From Eopsaltria australis (lineage: Eukaryota; Chordata; Aves; Passeriformes; Petroicidae), in the NCBI GenBank assembly GCA_034509425.1, contig JAVTVJ010000550.1, positions 744,001 to 808,000 on the forward strand: a stretch of 64,000 nucleotides of DNA. Reading direction: 5' to 3'. This document shows, piece by piece, positions 48,432 to 59,029 of the stretch (positions are counted from its first letter, which is position 1; each line of letters opens with the position of its first letter). Both the position numbers and the translations under genes were made by a program. The notes under the pieces were generated by a model that was not told where the DNA came from, did not search any database, and saw only the letters and a program-made list of their open reading frames with translations.

Positions 48432-49680
48432 GTGAGAGAGTGCCCACTCCCTCAGCAGCATTTCAAAAGAAAGCAGTATTATGTGGGCAGCTCAATCCTG
48501 CTGGCATGTGTCAGGTACTCTGAGAGCTCCTTGGAAGACTTAGGTAAAATAACCCATAGTTCTGGATCTGATCAGTTTGAGCCCTGCCAAAACTGAAACC
48601 GTGCAACAATTGAAGCAGAACTTTTAGATGACTGGAAAAGTTTTAAAGTAAAAAAAAAAAAAAAGGCTTATCTCAAATATCTGTGTCAGTGCCACCCTTG
48701 TTTGGCAGCACCTGAATGGGGATTACCAAAATCTCAGCTGTGGTCTTTGCCCCAGACAACATATAAATGAAAATCCTGAACAAAAGAAGCCTTAAGGTTA
48801 GTTATTCTTTTGGCATTAAAGACAGTGATCTCCTTTCCATCCCGATGAAGTGCTCCTTTCAGTGGGCTTGCACGGAATAGCATAGGGATGATTGGTCATG
48901 GGGAATTATAAACATAAAAACACAGAGAAGAAAGAGGGAAATGACAGCAATCCCAGGTTCTTGTGGGAGCTCTTCTGGTCAGCCAGGTGCAGGACCTGCC
49001 TGCAGACCATCTACAGTGTTACAATTGTACTGAGGCCAAGGGGATCGGCTGGGAGGGAAAGGGCGAGGTTGTATGAGCACACTTCATGTGACAAGGACAT
49101 TGAAACTGGAGATGCAGCCCCATGCAGAGAATCCCACAGCAAAACTGTGGCAAGTCATGCTTATCAGCAGTGGCAAGGGGAATTCTGGAGCTGAGGCTGA
49201 AAAACTGATACATTTGACCAAATTAAACCAGTATTTAATCAGAGAGACAGTTTCCCTGCTTGGAGAAGGACTCGTATTCACGGGCTTAGAAAAATACACT
49301 GCTACTGACTTAAAACATGAACAGAGACAGCAACAAGGAAGATTCAAAATCCAGGAAGGTGACCCAGCTCAGCAGTCAAATAGATCACTGATATTCTGAT
49401 AAGTACTGTAAAAGCAGAAGGTCTCAGAGGTTTAGGAGGAGTCACACCTGATACATGTCCACTTGACACATGTCAACAGAAGGAGAAAATCAGTAAATCT
49501 TACACCAAACAAAATTCCTCTCATCCAAATGGCTGGTGTGCTGGAAGGTTTCATCAGGACATTTCACTGACTGGCTGTAATACAGCACCATGGCTTGGGA
49601 TGGGGGTGAGGGGTGTGCAGCGTGTGAAACAAGTGAATAGTGACACATTAGCAAAAGATGTTGGCTTTTTCATCTCAGCT
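48432..49680. other. Non-coding DNA; A15 run at 48650-48664
   Basis: No gene was recognised. A run of 15 A lies at 48650-48664 without an upstream poly(A) signal. Frames of 100-108 codons at 48892-49194 and 49073-49399 have no known motif. Confidence 0.6.
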
Positions 49681-49765
49681 GGGAAAGAAGGGGAGGGCCT
49701 TCTGTCTACCATACCCCATGATATATAAAGCGACCTGGAATAAAACTGGTGTCTCTTACCTGACC
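49681..49765 (+). promoter_or_regulatory. TATA box with close AATAAA, possible LTR remnant
   Basis: A strong TATA box, TATATAAAG, lies at 49722-49730, and AATAAA follows at 49739-49744, only 9 bases later, leading into 'actggtgtctcttacctga'. A TATA box and poly(A) signal packed this closely are unusual for cellular genes but common in compact retroviral LTRs. I cannot define TG/CA ends or a target duplication, so the LTR reading is only a suggestion. Confidence 0.3.
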
Positions 49766-50310
49766 TTCTCTTTACCATCCCCTTAATAAAAGGCATTGGC
49801 ACATATTCTCCTGGCACAGCTGCCACCCTTGCAAGGATGCAGCTCTTGCTGAGGTACCTGTGTCTCTCTAGGAAGGAAATAAGACAAAGAAAAGGTGCTT
49901 GCATTAATGCTGCCTCAGGGCACCAGCAAGTTACGGGTTGGTGGGTTTTACAAGACTACTTACTATGCTATTCAATTAAAAAAAAGAGCAGTTACCATAG
50001 CAACACCCACATCTAATGGCTCTTATGCTACCTCTGAGATACAAAGCACCTTCTTACAGAGATACATTGACCAATACAGCATGTCGTGGGAAGTTTTATG
50101 CTTCAAGCAATGGTTTAAGGGGGAGAATGTGCGTTCCAATAACCAGACATATTTATATCCCCAGGTTGTAATATTAATTTATAACAAATTGTTTTCATTC
50201 CTTGATATCTCTTTTCTTCTCATTATCATTTCTTTTCTAATAGCACTTCCATTTTTTTCTTTTCCTCGCCTCCCCGGATGGATGGTATTTGATTAAGTAC
50301 AGGATGAGAT
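49766..50310. other. Non-coding DNA, nothing identified
   Basis: A 133-codon frame (49895-50296, +) ends in a hydrophobic stretch caused by T-rich DNA at 50190-50270. No domain is recognised. Otherwise featureless. Confidence 0.55.
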
Positions 50311-51102
50311 TTGCATATGGAAGCTCTGGGATATGTCTCACAGTTAGGTGGGTCATATCTGTCTGTAGATCTCATAGCTAGGAAATGCTACCACCTTATC
50401 ATAGCTGAGCACTCATGGTGGCCAAAGGAAAGCCAGGGGCGAGAAGGTGTTTGTGGAATGCAGTCTGGCACTATTGGTGGTAAAAGATGGGTTTGCTGTC
50501 CTGAAAAGGGATGGAGGGCAGCAATTTTTATTTCCTTTGCCCTGCAGGATAAAGTGGGAAAGTTAGGTAGTGGTGCATCTCCCCCAGAGGTGTGGAACGG
50601 GGTGCAGAAGTCTCTTTCTTGTCCTTTGTTACAGACATGGTTCAATGGGAGAGAAGTTACATGGCCCCTTGAACATGGCAAGAGTCAAATTAACACCCTC
50701 CCAGACATGCTGGAACTGGAGAGCCACAGTCAGAAACATGAGGAAGAAAGAAGGCACAGCTGGGCCTCAGGATGTCCTCCTCACTCCTTGGCCCCCTCTA
50801 CGGACATTTTATTTCTCTGCAATAAGTCACAGAGGCAGAGCAAGACGCTGCAGGATTCTGCATCCCCTGTCCCCAACTGCTGCTTTAAATATACCCCTAC
50901 CAAGTGGCACATTGCTGGGCCACGGTCATTTAGGCAGGCAGGACTGGCTTCCCTGGGGACCTTGGAGGGACGAGGGGCGATGCAAGAGTCCCAGAACTGC
51001 TTACCTTTCCCTGGACATAGCCCAGCTTGGGCACTCTGGGTCTCACAGCTGGTGTGCCACTTGAGCTCCCACTGTGCCTCTGAAATGTGGGGTCAAAGCT
51101 GA
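50311..51102 (+). other. 263-codon open frame, unassigned
   Basis: The longest open frame in the window. It starts at an ATG with no promoter or strong initiation context in view. The product has no signal peptide, membrane span, repeat or recognised domain. A second + frame (50570-51064, 164 codons) overlaps it in another phase, which suggests that low stop density from local GC content explains both. No intron signals bound it. I consider coding unlikely but cannot exclude a single-exon transcript. Confidence 0.15.
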
Positions 51103-52098
51103 CAATTAGTTTCCAGAAACAAAAAAAGGAAAGTGAATCTTCAGTAACCTCTGATTTTGAGTCTTCTAATTATCTAGCCAGCTCAGTAGGAGAGGAACAA
51201 CATGTTTGTCCTTCCTACACCAAATATTCCTTGTAAATCTAAACAAAAAAATTTTTAAAACCTCCACTAATGATCTAAAGAAAAAGAAATATGATTAATC
51301 ACAGTAATTATTATATAGATATAAATTATCTTCATAAACACAGGACACTGCTATTTTGTTACTACAGCATCACTGAAAAATGCCTTTCATTCAAATTGCA
51401 AGATTGAGCATCACTTCCATGTTATTTCTCTGGGAACATAGGGCTCCATGTATTATTTGTGATGTTCCTAATTTTTAATTACTCCAAATTAAAACAATGG
51501 AATGATATATGATGAATGAAACCAAGCATATGTTAAAAATGTCTAAACAGTTTTACCTGGCAAAATGAACAGAAACATAAATTGCTTGTAGTGCATATTT
51601 AAAAATTCAATAGCAAGCTAAAATTATCATTTGCATTAATGTATTCTGAAATATGAATTATTAAGTGATTCACATTGGTGCAACAAAAGTCAGTTTGGAG
51701 TACCTAGCTTTAGCCTGCAGCATTCCCCAGCAGCCTTATCTTTCCAGTCCCCTCTAAATAGTGCTAAATATATAAAGGAGATTCTTCTAATTGGAAAAAT
51801 GTATAGAGAACACCTGCATGAAAAAAAGAAAGCCCTTTACATTTCCAAGCAGCCTTAAAAAAAAAAAACCTCTCAAACAAAAGAAATTCAAATATTCAAT
51901 GCTATTCAAGTCTCCCATCTCTTTTTCTCTCTTTCCTTTTTTTAACCCCCTTTGTACTTTGCAGTCCTGTAATTTTTTTCTTTGCTTCAATCCCAGCCAT
52001 CACATAGTTTTTTCTTTTATTTTTTCTTTTTCTTTTTTTTTTTTTCTTTTTTTCTTTTTTTTGTCGCTCCATTCTTTGCACAAAGTTTCATTGTTTAG
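51103..52098. other. Non-coding AT-rich DNA; pyrimidine tract at 52020-52062
   Basis: 51200-51680 is AT-rich single-copy DNA. From 52020 to 52062 the + strand is 43 bases of T and C only, an expanded pyrimidine tract. It leads into an acceptor-like 'cattgtttag' ending at 52098. Confidence 0.6.
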
Positions 52099-52345
52099 AG
52101 GTCAAGGCAACGACCTGCCAGAGGGAAGCGTGGCAGACGCCTCTGCCTGCGATGCTGTGCAGGAGCTGGGGACAGCTGTGGCAGCATCCCGGAGGAGCAC
52201 TGGGCACTGGGACAAGGAGGCTTCCCCACCTGTGGGGCAGGAGGGCTGCCTTTCTCCTCTAGACAGCGTCAGGGGGGCACGAGGGATTGTGAAGGATAAA
52301 GTCAGACTGAAACATTACCCAGTGCTTCATCCAGTGAAATCTTAG
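52099..52345 (+). other. Open GC-rich segment after an acceptor-like tract (possible terminal exon)
   Basis: After the pyrimidine tract and TTTAG (ends 52098) the sequence turns GC-rich, with about seven CpG pairs, and one frame stays open to a TAG at 52343-52345. The translation is mixed in composition (for example GNDLPEGSVADASACDAV) rather than low-complexity. It is not recognised. There is no AATAAA soon after the stop; the nearest seen is about 800 bases on. It may be a last exon or chance. Confidence 0.2.
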
Positions 52346-55098
52346 TTCACTGAGTAATACTTCCTCCTCTGCATTGTGTAAAAAGGGAGAAATCTGTCTG
52401 TGAGGACTTCTGGGTCTGGGGCTTGGGCTTCATAATTCATAATCCCTTTATATGACATTTTTTCCCCCTTGCCTTTTTATTTTTGGCTGAGGAAATAAGA
52501 TTCTAATGCATAGCAAGAAAAACAAGTGCTAGTTAAAGAAGAACAGCTCAATGATGGAAAAGCAGACCCAGGTCACTCTTGGGCTCCTGTCCTGTTGTGC
52601 TGAAGGTCTAGCAACATGTTTGTGAAAGAGCCAAATTTTCCAGCCTATATTCCCAGCACTCTGCTTTCACTGTACAGACTCAATTTCCCAGAACACTTCC
52701 TTAGTGCCTGCTAACTTCAGTGAGAGGACAGTTGCAAAATATCTTTGTCTACTCACGGCTGAGATGCTGCTGCTTCTCAAAACAGTTTGTCAGTCATGAA
52801 TGCCAGATCTGTGATGTGCATCGTTCGTGCAGCCCAAGTTTACAGACTTCCTTCTGCACCGAGACACAAAGCTCAGCATTTTGGAAATTGAACTTCTCTT
52901 CATGCCATGTGATTACAGATATATTCTGGCTCACTATTTCCATTTCTCCTATGTATTAGTAAAGAGGAAAAAATGGTTGGAAAATATTATCTCTGTAGCA
53001 TTATTTCTATAAAAATTCATTTCATATGCAAAGTGTTACTCTGCTCTGGGAAAAGTGACACCAAAGGACTTATGTGTAATTATGTCTATGTGTTGTGCAT
53101 ATACAAACACACAGACACAGAGCCTGATGAGCTGTGCTAATAAAGAAACAAAAAGCGGATGTGGCATTTACCCAATACAATAAACATAGGTCAAAAAATA
53201 AATTGCCACAGGATCATTAGGAGCACAGTTATGCATGAATAGCTTTACATGGCCAGCAGTCTTGCTACTCCAGCATCTTGTCACCACACAAGCATCCTTA
53301 GGAGCCCTTTTTCCCTGTAATATTTTAGTCCTGGTTTCCACTCATTAGAAATGAGTTTAAACCTAGAAGTGTTTCTTCTGCTTTTGTCAAATTTATTAAC
53401 CTGACTGGATATTTTTTTTACATCATTAGGTATCAGGTCCTTGAAAAGAAAATCCACTATGTTCTTGGCCCCTGAGATTTCCTGGAGCAGAGAAGAGATT
53501 AATTACATGCATGCAGGCAGAAGAAATAATCTGTCTTTCATTAGATTTGAATTTTCCAGTTTTCTGCATCTATGAATTTCCCCATGTTCTGGTACCAGAG
53601 TCCATTATGCTCACTGGGAGAGGAGCAGGGAGGGCAGGACCTGCAGAACAAGTTCCTGCTCATATAAAGCTCCCATATTTCTGCCCAAGAGATCCCAGTC
53701 CAAAGTGCATCTCTCAAGCTTGCCCAGTGAGTCCATGCTCTGTGCATGCCCTATGTTGGTTGACCCAGGAAGACTGAGCATCACTCAGATTTTGTGGAGA
53801 TGAAAGTATGTGGAGATAAGCTCCACATGAACTTCCAGGTGGCCAGGACATGCTGACAGATGAACTGCAAGAGAAGTGTCTACTCTGGCCCACTTTGCCC
53901 ACACTTTAGACATCCTGAAGTTTCACACTTCACAGTTTTTCATGGGATGTGTTCTCTAGTCTGAAGCAAACATGGGTAAAATGGCTGGGCTTCACTTACC
54001 CATGAAGATGCACTTCCAGGTAAACCCCTGGCTCGTGAAGGGATGCTTCCAGCCACTGGTGGTCTAGAGCAGCTAGATCCCTTCCAGTTCTCCACATGGG
54101 ACAGAACCAAGGCTAACAGTTTCCCCAAGTCATCCCGTGCCCTCGTTGTTTCCTCGTTGATCAAACCATGTCTGGGGAAGGGGGTACCTCTCCAGCCTGC
54201 TTCGCATTCCTTTTGGCAAGATTTCTAATCTCTTACTGGCCCAGTGAGGGTAGGGTGGGAAGAGTTCCTTTGGGGCATCTCATAGCTGGGTTCCAGGAAC
54301 TCTCCCCTTGTGTCTATCTGCTGAACCTCAGGAACTGGGGCAGCAATTACTGCTTGGGCCCCTTCTTGGAGACAGCTTGCTCCCACCTGCCGAGCATAGC
54401 CGGGCAGCGGTGAGTCAGGGGCCATGCTTGCCCATTTCTCCACATTGTTTCACGTTCAGTTAAAAACAAAGCTGTCAGTAATTAACAAAACATGAGATAT
54501 TTGAGAAACCAGATTTGCCAAGCTGCTATTTTAGCAAATCATAACGGTGTCGCTGCCAAAATCATCACTTCTCTACTCCCCTTTGCCCCCCCTCCTCCAG
54601 AATCAGTTGTGCACTGTGAAATTGAAAAACTCTGTGTGAAGGAAGAAAGTGAGGTTCAAAGAGAGCTGTGGTTTTTCAGTTTGTTACACTACCAATGCAA
54701 AACATGCCATAGACAAAATTAATGGCACTGTCTAAAAAATTCTCGCTTCTTTGAATTTTTCTTGCTGTCTGAGTAATAACAAGCGAGCTGGTCCTAATCA
54801 AAAAAGCAATCACCTACCATAGAGCTTTGTGAAAAAAATAGCATTCTCTCCCTTTAAACAGAGGGAAATTCAGGCTGGCAGAATTGTAGTAATTCATACG
54901 ATGTAGTTTGTAGGCCAGGAGTGAAGTATGCAGCTGCAAGGGCCCAGTCCAGCACTTTGACTGCTGAACTGCAGTGGTGTCCCTTCCTGTTGCAGGGTGG
55001 GCTCCCAAAATCAGAAGTTATTGTAGACCCCAGTTTGCACCACGCTTACTGTTTTAAGATGTGCATGACTCTTATATCTCACAAACTTTAACTGGAAC
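52346..55098. other. Non-coding single-copy DNA, nothing identified
   Basis: No gene or repeat was recognised. The longest frame is 88 codons (53511-53777, +). The GC-richer part at 53.6-54.4 kb is open in several frames without a domain. Confidence 0.6.
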
Positions 55099-55140
55099 AG
55101 AAAGCTCTCACTCTCTTACCAGAGAGAGTGAGAGCTTACT
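55099..55140. repeat. Perfect 15-bp inverted repeat, 6-base loop
   Basis: The arm AAGCTCTCACTCTCT (55102-55116) is matched exactly by AGAGAGTGAGAGCTT (55123-55137) around the loop TACCAG. One mismatch outside the arms is followed by two more pairs (55099-55100 with 55139-55140), with further broken pairing beyond. Either strand could form the hairpin. The full stem is shorter than a usual microRNA precursor. No Pol III terminator or box is seen next to it. Confidence 0.9.
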
Positions 55141-56340
55141 ATTAACCAAAACCTAATGCATCACATGATCTACAAAACTTTATTTTTTTAGACGTGTATT
55201 TGTTTAAAGAAGCTCAATATTCACCAGTCTCTAGGCTTTGTTCTGAGTTCAACCATGCTGGCAAGCTATCTTGACATTTCTAAGAAATCAGGCTCAAATC
55301 AGGTACCAGACAGAATGACATTCCCTAGGATTTTTGTTACAGGAACAAAGCTGGATGAGGTCAGGCATTAAATAGGGTGGAAAAAGCCATATTAAAAGCC
55401 TGAGACAAGACATGCATGAGTCATCAGAAATTTTCTGTCTGACTTCTGTGGACCCTGGATGAGGCTGTGAAAGAACATTATGATTTCACATGTCAGTATT
55501 CAAACTTCAGGATGTCAAATTTAGGATATTTACACTGCCCTAGGCATTTGGATTTGGTAGCACTATTTTTCATATAACCCAGTCTTATAGGAGACAACTT
55601 CTTTTAGAAACCATATAATAAACATTGAAGAATAATTTAATACTGGGATGCTAATGTTAAACTCACTGATGTAATTGATTAGCACATCTTTGTTGACTCA
55701 TGGTGACATTTTCTGAAGTGCTTAAACAGCTGAAGAATACAAACTAATTAAAATGAATTTACATCCCTTTGAAAAAAAAAGGAGGCATTTTCAAAGGTGT
55801 CCAATTAGGATACCCTTTTCCCACTAGAAATGAGAGAGAATTGAGTGCCAACTTTCTAAAACTAGTTTTGAAAATCTCACCTTTCATTCTTTCTCTGAAC
55901 CATATTTTAGTATTTTTCCATCCCAATACATTTATGCAAGCACTGTCACTCCATCTTGCTCTTCTAACAGGTACTTTCACCAAAGACAGCAATACTGAAA
56001 TACTCGTGTAACCAAGATAACTCTTCCAGCACTACAGCATCACACTTCTCAACATGTGAGACAACGTCTATCCAGGGATTTGATGGAATTTCCTGGAGTG
56101 CTTTAGCTCCTATCTAGTTTCCCACTCTTCTCTTGCCGGTTGCCTCCTTTCACAGACAGTCCCTTAAAGCTAAAATAGGCTGCCACCGGCTGTGAGTGCA
56201 TATGTAGACATGAAGTTGCCTTATTATTCCTAGCAGTGACCCATCCTGGCTGAGAACTTTGCTGAGGGTTTCTATTCTGTTGTGCTCCTTCATGGGAGCT
56301 GCACACACACAGTGCACCTGAAGTGCTGTTAATATGGGCA
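55141..56340. other. Non-coding DNA, nothing identified
   Basis: AT-rich single-copy sequence with no supported gene, RNA or repeat. Confidence 0.6.
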
Positions 56341-56410
56341 TTAGCTTTTACGATTACCCTGACCTCTTCCTAGAGGCATTTGCATAATTATTTCATGCTA
56401 AATAGAACGG
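56341..56410. promoter_or_regulatory. Candidate POU/homeodomain site cluster
   Basis: A perfect octamer ATTTGCAT (56378-56385) runs into TAATTATTTCATGCTAA, giving an octamer, a TAATTA homeodomain core (56386-56391) and a second octamer-like ATGCTAA within about 25 bases. Dense, overlapping sites of this kind occur in POU-driven enhancers. The call rests on motif content only. Confidence 0.3.
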
Positions 56411-58281
56411 CTCCATGTCTCGAGGAAGCTTCTTTGCACCATTTTCAACAGTGCATGTGGGAGCACTAGGTTCTGGCTTTCCTTCAAAACTGGGTCTCTC
56501 ATATCTGAAGATATGGGTACAGAGTCTTTTCTCCACTTCCCTCTTCCCAGCACTGGCCCTCAAGTGGAATTTAGGTGTGCTCTGGGAGCCCCTGTTTTGT
56601 TGGGCTTTAATACCAGCTATTGAACACAGGGGAAACCGAAAGCTTGAGAAACCCACCAAACCTCTGATGTGAGGTGGGTTTCTGTTGAACAGCTCTACAG
56701 TTACATGGCTTAAAGGATTTTGTAGGTCAGCACAGGCAGAAGGGAGGCCAGTGGAGGGCTGTAGGTACCTCCACAGTCAGCAGGCAATTAGGCTTTGTAA
56801 GGAGAAAGTCCATGGTGTTCCAACAATGAAGTAAGACTGCTCAGGGATGCTTTTTAGGCTGCTGCTGATCCACATCAAGATACTGCCTCTCCTAGCCCAG
56901 CCTGAGGCATGACTGCTGGCTACCATGCCCATAGCACATCTCCAGAATTATACCTGACCCAGTTAAGGCAAACTGTGCTTGTTTATCCTTAACACTTTTG
57001 ATAGGAACTTTTTTTTTGTAATTTGACCATTTTGGCCAGACGGGGAATGACGATGATATTGGCAGCAGACCTGAACTCAAGGGAAGAGGGAGGCAAGTGC
57101 CTATAAGGAAGATAACTGATGAAAATGGGCTGTGTTTGATAATCTCTTAGTTCATATCAGCTGCAGCCAAAAGAGCTGGTTTACATCTGATTATAACCTT
57201 TGCCTTCTAGAGAGCTCTAGGTCCCTTGGTGGATCTTAGCAGTTTCAATAAATTATCTGCTATCTGCATATCCTACATTGCTTAGGTATACAAGCAAGAT
57301 ATTCCTTACAGGCCCTCCCTCAGACACTCTGGAGACACGAGACAGATGATTCCAGTCTGGATCCATTCCACTACAATTATCCACTGTTTTTTTGCAACAT
57401 ATTTTTTATTTAAATAAATCTAGAGGTTCCATTTAGCACATTGCGTTTGTCTTGGCATACACTTCACACATGCAGAAACTCTATATTAAGGCTCTCATAC
57501 AGCCGTTAGCAAAAGAATCAGCCAAATGCATCCCTGGTGTGTAACTGTACTGACTTCAGTGAAGTTTCACCAGGGTATCCCTGTTCTGTTGATTTGTCCC
57601 CCTCATTCTCATTCCCAAAGACAAAACAGAGGAAAATGTATGTTTGTATTTAGTTAATGCAATATATTGCCCATATGAGATGCATGTAATCCCCTGTACT
57701 TCATTGTCTTCTACACTTCTTGCTGCTTTATAGGACTGATTTTCACATTTATCTATCATTTTGGTTTTATGACAGCTGCTATAACAACACAGAGGTTGCA
57801 AGAATAGGCAGTATGAAGTCAGGAAACATTAAAGTAACCATTTGCCCATGACCATAAGCTAGCAACCTTGAAGTGAGCCTGTTGGCACCAGCAAACATAA
57901 GAGCAGCAGGAGTCACTTAGTCTTGAGTGCCAGTCACCAAGGACCAGTTCTTGGCCCTAATTCACTCTGAGTGTTCAAGGAGCAACATTAAAAAGGTAAG
58001 AAGAACCAGATCCATACGTGTTGGTCTGGTCTGAGAGGTGGACAGGACTTCACCTGGCTTGCAGTGCAGTGGTTGCAGTGCGTGTCATGGCTCCAGGTCT
58101 GCTTCAACAATTGTCAAGGTAAGCAGAGCTCTGCCTGTCATGAGAGTCAGTTCAGAAAAGTTAAAGCAGAGTGACACCAGTCAAGGAAGTGAGACTTGGG
58201 TGAACTACCCTAAAAATTAATTATTAGCACTTCGCTATCAAACACATCAATGACATGGATGCAAACATAACTGCATTAAAA
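56411..58281. other. Non-coding DNA, nothing identified
   Basis: No gene or repeat was recognised. Frames at 56393-56672 (88 codons - and 85 codons +) overlap each other on opposite strands and have no domain. Confidence 0.6.
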
Positions 58282-58333
58282 CCATAGAATCACAGAGTCC
58301 TTACATTTGGAAAAGAACTCTACCATGATCAAA
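58282..58333 (-). mobile_element. CR1 LINE 3' tail fragment, minus strand
   Basis: 'ccatagaatcacagag' then 'ccttacatttggaaaagaac' is the reverse complement of a CR1 tail of the 'ttttccaaccttaatg' type. Only about 50 bases remain. It stands just before a longer CR1 copy in the opposite orientation, so that similar tails face outward at both ends of a 750-base block. Confidence 0.8.
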
Positions 58334-58337
58334 TGCT

Positions 58338-59029
58338 ACAGGCTGGGGACAGAGTGGCTGGAAAGCTGCCCAGTGGAAAAGGACCTGGAGGTGCTGTTTG
58401 ACAGTGGATTAAAATGAGCCAGAGTGTGCCCAGGTGGCCAAGAAGGCCAGTGGCATCCTGGCCTGTATGAGGAACAGTGTGGCCAGCAGAACCAGGGCAA
58501 TGATTGTCCCCCTGTACTCAGCACTGGTGAGGCTACACCTCAGGTGCTGTGTTCAGTTTTGTGCCCCTCACCACAGGAAAGGCATTGAGGAGCTGGGGAA
58601 GGGTTTGGAGCACAAGTCTGATGAGCAACATCTGAGGGAGCTGGAAGTGTTCAGCCTGGAGAAAAGGAGGCTCAGGGGGGACCTTTATCACTCTCTTCAA
58701 CTCCCTGAAAGGAAGGTGCAGCTAGGTGGAGGTCAGTCTCTTCTCTCAGGTAACAAGTGGCAGGATGAAATGGCCTTAATTTGTGCCAGGGGAGGTTCAG
58801 TTTAGATACTAGGAAATTATTTTTTTTTGTGGAAAAAGTTGCCAAGCATTAGAATAGGTTGCCCAGGGAAGTGGTTTTAGTCACCATCCCTGAAAGTGTA
58901 AAAAACCCAAGCATATTGGGCATTTGAGGACATGGTTTAATGGTGAACATGGTGTTGATGCTGGGTTGACAGTTGGACTTGATGCTCTTACAGGTCTTTT
59001 CCAACCTTAATGATTCTATGACACTATGG
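58338..59029 (+). mobile_element. CR1 LINE, end of ORF2 plus 3' UTR
   Basis: The copy covers the C-terminal part of the CR1 reverse-transcriptase ORF2 and the 3' UTR. 58434-58805 stays open for 123 codons and shows typical CR1 words: [36 protein letters not shown]. Upstream, the words EWLESCPVEKDLEVL are in another phase, and small losses near 58413-58425 cause the shift. About 35 bases usual in CR1 are missing near 58597 (between 'gaggagctgg' and 'ggaagggtttgg'). The tail is 'ttttccaaccttaatg' plus 'attctatg' at 58996-59020. The element is 5' truncated and dead. In intact copies this part helps reverse transcription at the target site. Confidence 0.95.

Noticed and set aside
41275..51580. 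Shared 21-base word (19 of 21 identical) around 'tttacctggcaaa' at about 41284 and 51544
   Set aside because: Roughly one such match is expected by chance in 64 kb, and the similarity does not extend.
58282..59029. DNA transposon with terminal inverted repeats
   Set aside because: Both ends match the CR1 LINE 3' tail and the interior encodes the end of CR1 ORF2, so no transposase element is needed.
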